Part shown: positions 14,853 to 22,726 of the stretch, piece by piece
Position numbering within the stretch: the stretch's first letter is position 1
Layout of the letters: each line of letters begins with the position of its first letter
The notes under the pieces: model-generated
What the model was told of the DNA's origin: nothing
Database searches by the model: none
Seen by the model: only the letters and a program-made list of their open reading frames with translations
Source of the DNA: Gammaproteobacteria bacterium UBA2810
GTDB taxonomy: Bacteria; Pseudomonadota; Gammaproteobacteria; Enterobacterales; Succinivibrionaceae
NCBI GenBank assembly: GCA_002351705.1
Contig: DEHC01000073.1
Span: forward strand, 1,359 to 27,770
DNA length: 26,412 bases
Reading direction: 5' to 3'
Translations under genes and position numbers: made by a program

Positions 14853-16618
14853 AAAGGCTTTCCCTTTACGTCTTCTATGAGAGGAACGGCTGCCTGAGGG
14901 ATTCTGACAGATATTATCTGAAGGGCCTCAGGGCGGTATCAGATCCGGCTGTCATTGTGAACGGCCCCTTGTCAGACGAGTCACTGGAATTCCTCAAAAG
15001 TGAAGGCTATGAAGTCCTGTGCCGTGAGAACTCGGGCTTTGACTTCGCCGCCTGGAAGGACTATCTTGAGAAGAACCCGGACGTTCTCCGGAGGTACGAT
15101 GAGATCATCCTCTGCAACTGCTCCTGCTTCGGGCCGGTGTTCCCGCTTGAGGGCGTCTTCAGGAAAATGGACGGCGTCAGCTGCGATTTCTGGGGGCTCT
15201 GCCGCCACCCGGGGATTGAGGGGAAATTCCCGCCGCACCTGCAGTCATATTTTCTCGTCATCCGGAGCAGGCTCCTCCGGGACAGTTCCTTTTCTGAATA
15301 TTTCAAAAATCTGAAGGCCGCGGCAGACTGGGACGAGGCAGTCGGGCAGGAGACACGCTTTACAGAGCATTTCGAGAATAAAGGGTTCACCTCTGCAAGC
15401 TTTATCGATGACGGCCTCGCGGAAATCTATCCGGATCCCTCGATTATCCTCCCCGAAAGGCTCCTCATGCGCGGCTTCCCCTTCGTGAAGAGAAAGGTCT
15501 TCTCTGCTGACTACGATCTCATCCAGTCGTATACCGACGGCACGCACGTCAGGGCACTCCTTGGTTTCCTGAAAGAACGGACGGACTATCCCGCCGATCT
15601 TATAAGGAAAGATGCAGTACGCTCGATGCCGAACTCCGTGCTCAGGAACATCTTCCACCTGACCTTTGTCGTGGATTCAGGCCGCAGCGCGTCCGGCTCC
15701 ACGGGGATTTCATCAGTGCCCTCTGTTGCCGCCATCGTATACAGCTACTATGAGGACCTTATAGACCATAACCTCAGGTATCTCGCCTCGCTCCCCTGGG
15801 GCTCCGGCATTTTCATCGTTGTCGTATCCGAGCGCATGAAGGCAGCCTGGGATGAGAGGCTGAGGGACTTTGGCCTTAAGTATGAGATCCGCATCCAGGC
15901 GAACCGCGGGAGGAACGAGGCTGCCTACTGGCTCACCTGCCGCGACGTGATTGAAAGCCATGATTACATCTGCCTGCTGCATGACAAGAAGACGCCGTCG
16001 GCAAAGCCTCCCGTCAAGGGCCTGTACTTCAATGAGCACTGCTGGAAAAATGTCCTCTGCTCACCGCAGTATGTACAGAACATCATCTCCCTCTTCGAGA
16101 GCCGCCCTGAGCTCGGTCTCCTCATGCCCACCGTGCCCATGTTTGCCGAATGGCCGGATCTCATCCTGAACCGCGAGTGGGCCGGCGACCGTGAGGCAGC
16201 CCTCAGGATTTTTGGAATGCTGAAGCTCCATGTCCCGTTTGACGGGCATCCGGCTGCTCCCTGGGGCGCGATGTTCTGGGTGCGGGGCAGGGCGATGGCG
16301 GCCTTCTACCGCTACGGCTGGACCCTTGAGGACTTCCCGGAAGAGCCTATTAAGGACGCTGACGGCACGGTCCTCCATGCGCTTGAGAGGATGTACCCGA
16401 TGATCGCGCAGGAGTCAGGATACCTCTCGGGCTGGGCAATCCCGTCAGATCTTGCCGGAACTTGCTACGACAACCTCTATGCCAAGGCGCTTAAGTACAA
16501 AAGAGAGACTGTGCAGGGCTTTTTCGAGCATCCGGATCCGGGCAGAATACATTTTTCCACAGTAAAGAAAGTGCTCTTCTCATATATAAGGAAGAAGCTT
16601 AAGGGATTCATTCCATGA
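14849..16618 (+). CDS. RgpF-like rhamnan/polysaccharide synthesis protein (copy 2)
   Basis: A 589-residue paralogue of the gene at 9646-11625. Shared blocks are KRLSLYVFYE at the start, RENSGFDFAAWKD, LCNCSCFGPVFPLEGVF, QANRGRNEAAYWL, LLHDKKTP, LKLHVPFDG, PWGAMFWVRG and DFPEEPIKDADGTVLHALER. It differs by replacing the NRGRD of copy 1 with NRGRN and by a shorter C-terminus. The start at 14849 overlaps the stop of the WsaF-like gene by four bases and has a purine-rich GGGGGCAGGG upstream; a longer frame from 14786 is antisense-like in content and was not used. Probably cytoplasmic, acting with the WsaF-like enzyme on the same glycan. Confidence 0.82.
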   Translation: MKRLSLYVFYERNGCLRDSDRYYLKGLRAVSDPAVIVNGPLSDESLEFLKSEGYEVLCRENSGFDFAAWKDYLEKNPDVLRRYDEIILCNCSCFGPVFPLEGVFRKMDGVSCDFWGLCRHPGIEGKFPPHLQSYFLVIRSRLLRDSSFSEYFKNLKAAADWDEAVGQETRFTEHFENKGFTSASFIDDGLAEIYPDPSIILPERLLMRGFPFVKRKVFSADYDLIQSYTDGTHVRALLGFLKERTDYPADLIRKDAVRSMPNSVLRNIFHLTFVVDSGRSASGSTGISSVPSVAAIVYSYYEDLIDHNLRYLASLPWGSGIFIVVVSERMKAAWDERLRDFGLKYEIRIQANRGRNEAAYWLTCRDVIESHDYICLLHDKKTPSAKPPVKGLYFNEHCWKNVLCSPQYVQNIISLFESRPELGLLMPTVPMFAEWPDLILNREWAGDREAALRIFGMLKLHVPFDGHPAAPWGAMFWVRGRAMAAFYRYGWTLEDFPEEPIKDADGTVLHALERMYPMIAQESGYLSGWAIPSDLAGTCYDNLYAKALKYKRETVQGFFEHPDPGRIHFSTVKKVLFSYIRKKLKGFIP

Positions 16619-16644
16619 CCGGCCAGAAGGCATAGCACGCATGC

Positions 16645-16670
16645 GGCAGGCAGATCCCGGTCTGCCTGCC
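16645..16670. terminator. Hairpin between convergent genes
   Basis: A perfect 10-bp stem (GGCAGGCAGA and its complement) with a six-base loop lies between the stops of the plus-strand RgpF-like gene and the minus-strand membrane protein. It has no T run on either side, so its terminator role is inferred from position. Confidence 0.5.
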
Positions 16671-16706
16671 AGGCTGAAAGCAATGCGCCATGCCGCTGTC
16701 GCTCTC

Positions 16707-18671
16707 TTAGGGCTTTACCCTGTAAAAGTAAAAATCACCCGTATTTCCTATGAAAGAGAGTGTCTGATTCTGCTTCAGATCGTTTACGGCGGGAGAATTT
16801 CGCGTCACGACATAGTCAGCAGGCAGCGTGCTGAAATCAAAGTCATGCGCATTGAGCCTCATATGGATCCAGTCTCCGCCTCCGAGCGTTATGCCCATTG
16901 GAGGCTGCGCGCTGTCGGCCGATACAATCAGATGGTTGAACCTGTTATATATCTCTGGGTTCTCGAGCTTTGAGTAGAAATGCTCAAACATATAAGGGTC
17001 AACGTAATGCGATGTGGCATTCATTACTTTCTCCCCGCTGGCGAGAAAGATGTTCGGCACAACAAAATCACCGGTCATGACGAGGATCCTGCCGCCGTGC
17101 CTTAAATCTGCCGGCTTGCCGGACATCTGCGCGGGCAGATTCAGCTTTACCGATGACGGCGCGACGATGAGCGGGTTCCAGAACAGCGTGAACGGCAGCA
17201 CAAAGAGCAGCAGGGCGGCAGTGACGTACCTGATTCTGTATACAAAAATGAAATGCACGGCTGCTATGAAAAACACAATGCAGATGAATTTGAGCAGCTC
17301 ATTTTCCGCAAGGTAGCTGACCAGTTCCCTGTTCCTGCAGAAAAAGACGACGAAAGGCAGAAGGCAGACTGCCAGAGGCACGATTTTATGCCTGATGGCA
17401 ACGGCGTCCCTGTACTTATAGATGAAGGAGAGCAGTATGACCGAGGCAAAGCCCAGGCCGATGACTGACCTTGCGGGCGTTGATCTGTTCAGGAATGTCA
17501 GCTTGCCGAGTATTTCGGGAAGCCCTAAGTACCCATAGGCGATAAAGAGCAGCAGAACTGCGGCATTGAGGAGAACAATGCAGTTCAGCCTGCGCCAGCA
17601 TCTGACTGAATAGCATAAAACTGACATCAGGACAGGAATGAACAGGCTGATGCTGCCGGTTGACTCGGACGGATTTCCCGCCATCTTCTGGCAGTCCGCG
17701 AAGAATTTCTCATCTAGCGTCAGCGGGAACAGCCAGCCCCTCGCGTAGTCAAGATCCCAGCTCGTGACAGCCGTGCCGCCGTAGATCCTTCTCTGCCCGG
17801 GATATGAGGAGTTCAGCATTCTTGAAATGGCGTCGTAATTATCAGAGAACCAGTAAGCGAGGAGCAATGCGGCAATCAGCGCAGTGTATATTATGTACGC
17901 AATATTGTTCCTGGTGAAAAAGCTCCGGCGGCTGCTGATGCAGTATCCGATGTAAGTAGCGGCGGAAACCAGGACTACCGGTATTAATCTGGGCAGGTAA
18001 AGCTGCAGGGCAAACCAGGTGAGGAGAAGCCCCGTAAGGAAAGCCAGGGTCAGGCTTGCCAGCATGTTCCGGCTCGATAGGGCAAGGATGGCGAGAGAGA
18101 CAGCGAGTGATGCGGTTCCCACGTGGAGCGCAGGCCAGTTTGACCACACCACGCACTGAGGCGCGAAGGTCAGCAGCAATGCCAGGCTGAAGTTAAAAAG
18201 GGACTGTCCGGGGCAGAGCAGGTTCAGCAGCAGCCATACGCCGTTCAGGGAGATAAAAACAGGGATCCACCAGTCCCACGCCAGGGCCCTCCTGAGGTCA
18301 AAAATAAAGAATCCCCAGAGATTCATTTTGGAGATGCTGGAGAGCTCGCTGGTAGGCACTCCTGTGTCATGGATTATTGACATGTCCCTGGGGGTCGGTC
18401 CGAGGCTGCCGTTCAGCCTCGGATTTTTCTCCTCTTTATTCTCATACTGCCCGACAGCCATAAGAGTATTGACGGCCCATTCATCGGACCGTATCCCCTG
18501 CGGGTGCCCTATAAGGACTTTATCGTCTACGGAAAGCAGGCCGGATGCCCAGCCTCTTATATTTGAGATGCTTGATCCGGAAATGCCGGCGGCAATAAAA
18601 AGGAAGAACACCAGTGCCTGGATTTTTATTATTATCCCGGTTCTGTGTGAAATCGCAAAGTTCATATTCAT
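16707..18671 (-). CDS. Large polytopic membrane protein, possible GT-C-type glycan enzyme
   Basis: A 654-residue protein with a first membrane segment at about 12-30, then about ten more hydrophobic segments, ending in a soluble C-terminal domain of about 120 residues (GRILVMTGDFVVPN...GDFYFYRV). An acidic motif, GIRSDEWAVNT (59-69), lies just after the first membrane segment, where GT-C glycosyltransferases and related uncharacterised membrane proteins of O-antigen loci carry a catalytic or metal-binding acidic residue. I recall IRSDEW as typical of an uncharacterised family of such proteins, but I cannot verify the family here. The start at 18671 (MNMNF) was preferred over the longer frame to 18821, whose first 50 residues are polar and overlap the neighbouring lipoprotein gene; no ribosome site is strong. 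It lies among glycan genes, which supports but does not prove a glycosyltransfer role. Confidence 0.6.
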   Translation of the reverse strand: MNMNFAISHRTGIIIKIQALVFFLFIAAGISGSSISNIRGWASGLLSVDDKVLIGHPQGIRSDEWAVNTLMAVGQYENKEEKNPRLNGSLGPTPRDMSIIHDTGVPTSELSSISKMNLWGFFIFDLRRALAWDWWIPVFISLNGVWLLLNLLCPGQSLFNFSLALLLTFAPQCVVWSNWPALHVGTASLAVSLAILALSSRNMLASLTLAFLTGLLLTWFALQLYLPRLIPVVLVSAATYIGYCISSRRSFFTRNNIAYIIYTALIAALLLAYWFSDNYDAISRMLNSSYPGQRRIYGGTAVTSWDLDYARGWLFPLTLDEKFFADCQKMAGNPSESTGSISLFIPVLMSVLCYSVRCWRRLNCIVLLNAAVLLLFIAYGYLGLPEILGKLTFLNRSTPARSVIGLGFASVILLSFIYKYRDAVAIRHKIVPLAVCLLPFVVFFCRNRELVSYLAENELLKFICIVFFIAAVHFIFVYRIRYVTAALLLFVLPFTLFWNPLIVAPSSVKLNLPAQMSGKPADLRHGGRILVMTGDFVVPNIFLASGEKVMNATSHYVDPYMFEHFYSKLENPEIYNRFNHLIVSADSAQPPMGITLGGGDWIHMRLNAHDFDFSTLPADYVVTRNSPAVNDLKQNQTLSFIGNTGDFYFYRVKP

Positions 18672-18774
18672 GCTTCTGGGCTCAGCCTGTTGTCGGAAGA
18701 CGCGTTCTGCCTGGCTAATGTTTTCCGGGGCTGCAGGGCCATGGCAAAGCGGCCGGCAGGACTTTCCCATTATA

Positions 18775-19194
18775 TTATTTTGCTGTGCCGGCGGCGGCCG
18801 GCTCGATCTGGTAGAGCTCAAGATTCAGAAGAGCATATAAAGGTCCTTCACTGGCCCTCACCGTGCACTTGAAGGAGAGCTGCTCCTTCTCAGCTGATGC
18901 GTCAAGCGTCCCCACTACGGTGATTTCGCCTTTTTTGTCAGGCCCTTTCTCATCGGTATAGCGCACGCGGCCGCTCCCCGCGCGGGCGTTAAGGTATGTG
19001 CCGCAGTCTGACTTGGCCTTTTCCCTCTTTGCCTCAATGAGCTTCCTTGCCTCTGCCGCGTGATCCATAACGGCCTTCTCCACCGGAGCGGATTTCTGTG
19101 CGTCCGCTCCGGAATTTTCCTTGGAGCACCCTGCTGAGGGGAGCGTCAGGAAAGGCAGTAAAAGAGCTCCCAGGATCTGCACTTTATTTCTCAT
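18775..19194 (-). CDS. Small lipoprotein of unknown function
   Basis: A 139-residue protein with a clear lipoprotein signal: basic MRNK, a hydrophobic core, then LPSAGC with the lipidated Cys23. Ser follows the Cys, which does not signal inner-membrane retention, so an outer-membrane location is likely. The mature part has an Ala/Lys/Glu-rich helix (about 40-62) and then a short domain rich in beta-strand residues (VRYTDEKGPDKKGEITVVGTLDAS...LSFKCTV in separate parts), with Cys64 and a later Cys that might pair. I do not recognise a family. It is divergent from the lipoprotein at 19311, sharing a 116-base upstream region, and is followed by the membrane protein gene after about 100 bases. Confidence 0.7.
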   Translation of the reverse strand: MRNKVQILGALLLPFLTLPSAGCSKENSGADAQKSAPVEKAVMDHAAEARKLIEAKREKAKSDCGTYLNARAGSGRVRYTDEKGPDKKGEITVVGTLDASAEKEQLSFKCTVRASEGPLYALLNLELYQIEPAAAGTAK

Positions 19195-19310
19195 TTTTGT
19201 TGTCTCTTCAAAGTTTTGCGTATGAAAGCATAATAATATATCAGTCTGCGGGATATTGCCGTCCTGTATTTCATGTTTCTGTACATAGTGCGGCAGGAGT
19301 CAATAATAAT

Positions 19311-20588
19311 ATGAATAACTGTTTCCATCTTACCAGGACTGCGGCAGCCATTGCCGTGATTGTCTCATCATCCTTTATGCTCGGCGGATGCGGCGATAAG
19401 CCTGTAAGCCAGGAAAAGGCAGCGATTTCATTAAGTGCTGTCGGCCAGTTTGCGTCATTCAGCACCAACGCCTGCATCAGCGACAAAGGATGCGTTTATG
19501 CCTGGAAGATTGACGGGGAGAGCTCAGGCTCCGAGCGGAGCATCTCGCAGGTAATAAAGAAGGCCGGCAGCCATATCGTCAGCGTCCAGGTCACGAAAGA
19601 CAACAAGACTCTTGCTGATCTCTCGGAGAGCTTCGTCATTGAGGCCGTGCCGGAAAATACCGGCAAGGCGCTCTGGAACTCGCCCGCAGGGCACATGGCA
19701 AGGAATGACGAATCAGGCGAGGCTTCCGGAACATCTGCTGCCGCAGAGGACAAATCAGATGCTACTGCCACTCCGGAGAAATCAGGGGCAGAGGAAAAGA
19801 GCGCTGCTGCCGCGCCGGCCGAGGCTCCTGCGCCTGAGGCAAAGGCTGAGGAGAAGGCTCCCGCCCCTGAGCCTGCTGCAGAGGAGAAGCCGGCCGCTCC
19901 TGCCGAAACGCCTGCTCCTGAGCAGAAGCAGGAAAAGCAGGAGAGCGCCTCAGGCTCGTCATCCTCTGGTGACGGCAGCTCGTTTACGGTTGATTTCGGC
20001 GACATGTTCGGATCCGACACGGTTTCAGCCGGCGACTCCGTAAAGGAGAGCGCGGAGAGCAGTTCCTCAGACACGAAATCTGACGCCAAGGCAGAAGAGC
20101 CCAAGACCGGGGAGCAGAAAGACGCTTCCGCTGCCGGGGATGCTCAGGAGCAGAAGCCTGAGGAACAGAAGCAGGAAGAGCAGAAATCTGATGCCTCAGC
20201 GTCAGAGCAGGAGGCCTCAGGGAGCGCTTCGGCTGATGCGGGTGCAAATGCCGGGACTCCGAATAATTCAAATGACGCGGATGCAGCTGAGACTCCCACT
20301 CCTGCCGCAGAAGAAAAGCCCCAGGATAATGCTGCCGGTGCCGGTTCTGATAATACTGATGCAGCGGCTCCGGATGCAGCGCCTGCTCCTCAGGAGAATG
20401 CTCCTGCTGCCGCTGGCTCAGAGAAAAAAGAGGGCAGTGCAGAGAATGCACCGGCAGGTGCTAAGGATCAGCCTGAGGAGCAGCCCAAGGAGGCTGCCGC
20501 AGAGCCTGAAAAGAAGGATGACGCCCCCAAGGCTGAGGAAAAGCCTGCCGACAGCGCAGTGCAGACTGACGACTGGCTAAAGTGGTAG
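19311..20588 (+). CDS. PKD-like lipoprotein with a long Ala/Glu/Pro/Lys-rich tail
   Basis: A 425-residue predicted lipoprotein: signal sequence ending LGGC with lipidated Cys27, then a domain at about 37-115 resembling a PKD/Ig-like fold, with paired Cys55 and Cys61 and SHIVSVQVTKDNKTLAD. From about 120 to 419 the sequence is low complexity, rich in Ala, Glu, Pro, Lys, Gln and Ser, interrupted by a hydrophobic island around residues 222-237 (SSFTVDFGDMFGSDTV) and closed by QTDDWLKW. The start at 19311 has AGGAG ten bases before it; the frame is open a further 71 codons upstream but without a signal. No function is recognised. A surface spacer or a protein spanning the periplasm is possible. 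An intrinsic terminator follows at 20626. Confidence 0.72.
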   Translation: MNNCFHLTRTAAAIAVIVSSSFMLGGCGDKPVSQEKAAISLSAVGQFASFSTNACISDKGCVYAWKIDGESSGSERSISQVIKKAGSHIVSVQVTKDNKTLADLSESFVIEAVPENTGKALWNSPAGHMARNDESGEASGTSAAAEDKSDATATPEKSGAEEKSAAAAPAEAPAPEAKAEEKAPAPEPAAEEKPAAPAETPAPEQKQEKQESASGSSSSGDGSSFTVDFGDMFGSDTVSAGDSVKESAESSSSDTKSDAKAEEPKTGEQKDASAAGDAQEQKPEEQKQEEQKSDASASEQEASGSASADAGANAGTPNNSNDADAAETPTPAAEEKPQDNAAGAGSDNTDAAAPDAAPAPQENAPAAAGSEKKEGSAENAPAGAKDQPEEQPKEAAAEPEKKDDAPKAEEKPADSAVQTDDWLKW

Positions 20589-20625
20589 AGGACATATAAA
20601 CCGGCTTTTTGAAGAAGAAGATCCT

Positions 20626-20664
20626 GCCTGCCTGATGGAAAGTACTGTTTCAGGCAGGCTTTTC
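20626..20664 (+). terminator. Intrinsic terminator after the PKD-like lipoprotein gene
   Basis: A perfect 10-bp stem (GCCTGCCTGA / TCAGGCAGGC) with a 14-base loop is followed by TTTT, 38 bases after the stop codon at 20588. Confidence 0.8.
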
Positions 20665-20695
20665 CTTCCCAGCGGAAAACGATATCCGTCTGGAA

Positions 20696-20701
20696 TATAA
20701 T
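20696..20701 (+). promoter_or_regulatory. Candidate -10 element for the GT2 gene
   Basis: Perfect TATAAT, 39 bases before the start at 20741 and just after the preceding terminator. The -35 region is not consensus. Confidence 0.4.
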
Positions 20702-20740
20702 TCAGGGTCAGATTAACCATTCCACATCTCCGGAGCTTTT

Positions 20741-21694
20741 ATGGACAAAATCGCGGTGCTGATCCCCTGTTACAATGAGGAACAGACAGTAGCCAAGGTC
20801 GTTTCAGATTTCAGAAAGGCACTCCCTGATGCCGCAATCTATGTCTACAACAACAACTCCAAGGATCGGACTGTCGAAGAGGCGCTGAAAGCCGGCGCCA
20901 TAGTGCGGAACGAGTACCAGCAGGGGAAGGGCGAGGTCATCAGGCGGATGTTCCGAGAGATCGAGGCGGAGTGCTATCTGATGGTCGATGGAGACGACAC
21001 CTATGAGGCGTCCGACGCTCCGAAGCTCTGTGAGGAGGTTCTGAATCGCCAGGCTGACATGGTAGTAGGCGACAGGCTCTCATCGACCTATTTCACAGAG
21101 AACAAGCGTCATTTCCATAATTTCGGCAACTCCTTGGTGCGCTTCTCGATAAACCATGTCTTCCATTCTGACATCAAGGACATCATGACTGGCTACCGCG
21201 CCTTCAGCTATGATTTCGTGAAGACCTTCCCGGTTCTCTCAAGGGGCTTTGAGATTGAGACCGAGATGACCATTCACGCGATAGACAAGCGCATGAACAT
21301 CAGGAATGTTGTTATCGGCTACCGTGACCGTCCCGCGGGCTCAGAGTCCAAACTCAACACCGTCTCTGACGGTATCAAGGTGCTCATGACTATCGGCAGG
21401 ATGTTCCTCCATCACCGTCCGCTGGAGTTCTTCAGCATTTTCGCAGGAATTCTCGCGCTGATTTCCATCTGCTTCTTTATCCCCGTGTTCATTGACTACC
21501 TGGACACCGGGCTCGTCAGGAAGTTCCCGACGCTGATTGTCTGCTCATTTACCATGATGGCTGCGCTCCTCTCTTTCTTCGCAGGCCTTATTCTTTCTGT
21601 GATAAGGAACCAGTCGCTGCAGAGCTTCGAGCTTAACCGCACCTCAGTCCATGCAAGGTTTGTTGAGCTTCAGGGAAAACAGCGCAATAAGTAA
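20741..21694 (+). CDS. Family 2 glycosyltransferase, polyprenyl-phosphate sugar type
   Basis: A 317-residue GT-A enzyme of the DPM1/GtrB/ArnC-like group, which moves a sugar from a nucleotide donor to a polyprenyl phosphate at the cytoplasmic face. Seen: VLIPCYNEEQTV (6-17), VYNNNSKDRT (35-44), the DxD metal site VDGDDTY (82-88), and DIMTGYRAFS (147-156) followed by SRGFEIETEM. Two C-terminal membrane segments are near residues 231-255 and 265-290, as in GtrB-like proteins. GGAG lies five bases before the start. The gene stands alone between a terminator and a long gap. Such enzymes usually feed a polytopic GT-C transferase, and the membrane protein at 16707-18671 is a possible partner. The sugar cannot be told from sequence. 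Confidence 0.88.
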   Translation: MDKIAVLIPCYNEEQTVAKVVSDFRKALPDAAIYVYNNNSKDRTVEEALKAGAIVRNEYQQGKGEVIRRMFREIEAECYLMVDGDDTYEASDAPKLCEEVLNRQADMVVGDRLSSTYFTENKRHFHNFGNSLVRFSINHVFHSDIKDIMTGYRAFSYDFVKTFPVLSRGFEIETEMTIHAIDKRMNIRNVVIGYRDRPAGSESKLNTVSDGIKVLMTIGRMFLHHRPLEFFSIFAGILALISICFFIPVFIDYLDTGLVRKFPTLIVCSFTMMAALLSFFAGLILSVIRNQSLQSFELNRTSVHARFVELQGKQRNK

Positions 21695-21958
21695 TATGAT
21701 TCCATGATATTTTAGTTAAGATTTTGTGAATATTTTGTAAAATAGTATGGCGCATTATGCAATAATATGCAGGTAGCGTCATACCATTGCCGGATATAAC
21801 CTTTATCACAGGATAACCCCAGGCATGTTATGACCTGGTGGTTATCTGTTCCGCTGAACCCAGACTTGTACTGGTTCCTGCTTACAGATTAGTCATGATG
21901 TCTCTCATATTACGGAATATTGAACGGTCCGTGTGTATGCCGGGCTCTTTGTGCAATT
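21695..21958. other. AT-rich gap with a structured element
   Basis: These 264 bases separate the GT2 gene from the AT-richer gene pair. The left part is strongly AT-rich (TTGTGA at 21724 with TATGGC 16 bases on is a weak promoter candidate). The right part holds the hairpin at 21812-21846. No small gene is supported. Confidence 0.5.
21812..21846. other. Long imperfect hairpin upstream of the AT-rich gene pair
   Basis: GATAACC pairs with GGTTATC (7 bp) and, after a single bulged T, CCAGG pairs with CCTGG (5 bp). The ten-base loop can itself close by a CAT/ATG pairing. No T run follows. It lies about 110 bases before the next gene, so it could be a leader structure or the end of the GT2 transcript. 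Confidence 0.5.
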
Positions 21959-22726
21959 ATGAATTCAGGTGCTGCAGGAAGGATGAAAGCCTTTCATCCT
22001 AGATTACTTCTTTTTGTCTTTGTCCTTATTACAATTGCTGTAAGTTTTCTACTCTTTCTGGCAACAAAATCAAATCCGGCTGGCTATTTCCTCCCAAAAT
22101 ATTCTCTGACTCTTGACGTTAAAGGCGTAGGAGGAGTTCCGTCATTTAGTATTGTGCATAGTTGCCTGTCTGCTGACAGCAGCTTTTTATGCAAGCCGAA
22201 AAGCACGCCGGTCAAAATTTTCCCAGGAGTTTTCTCCACTATTAATCTGTCGTCAGATGTAGCGTCTGGCCGTTACGATGGGATAAGCGTGAGGATTAAT
22301 GGCAATAAAGGCAACTTTTTTTACGTAAAATCCATAAGTCTGCAGGGGAAAACAGTTTTTGACGGAAAGGATTTTTCTGTTTTTAAAAATTTGAATGGAA
22401 TGCAGATTACCCGTGATCAGAAAACCAATCTGTCTGTTTTCAGTATCTTGTCCGAATCTGCATCATTTGAGCTTGACTGCGGTTTCACTGCGGCGGCCCA
22501 AGGAACGTCAGTCAAATACACTTACGCACTGTTTTCCTCAGTGCTTTTCCTTTCCATAATACTGTTGCTTTCAGTCTTTTGGCAGCCAGACCTTATAGCT
22601 GGAGTGTCATCACTCTCAGAGCGCAGCACCAAGCGAGCCAGTGGAAACGCGCAGCAGGTTAAATTTAATGAACGACATAAACGAACTCATATTTGGGGGG
22701 ATTTACAGGAAAAAGCTCCGGTGTGA
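21959..22726 (+). CDS. Small two-TM protein with a periplasmic domain
   Basis: A 255-residue protein of unrecognised family. It has a short cytoplasmic start, a membrane segment at about 14-36, a predicted periplasmic region of about 155 residues rich in beta-strand patterns with three cysteines, a second membrane segment near 188-208, and a charged C-terminal tail. The start is uncertain: ATG at 21959 and at 21983 (MKAFHPR) and TTG at 21920 are all in frame, none with well-placed ribosome binding. Its stop overlaps the next gene's likely GTG start (GTGA). The TM / beta domain / TM layout mirrors the first 160 residues of that next protein, so it may be a partner or a diverged partial duplicate. 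Base composition is visibly AT-richer than the rsx or cysS regions. Confidence 0.6.
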   Translation: MNSGAAGRMKAFHPRLLLFVFVLITIAVSFLLFLATKSNPAGYFLPKYSLTLDVKGVGGVPSFSIVHSCLSADSSFLCKPKSTPVKIFPGVFSTINLSSDVASGRYDGISVRINGNKGNFFYVKSISLQGKTVFDGKDFSVFKNLNGMQITRDQKTNLSVFSILSESASFELDCGFTAAAQGTSVKYTYALFSSVLFLSIILLLSVFWQPDLIAGVSSLSERSTKRASGNAQQVKFNERHKRTHIWGDLQEKAPV

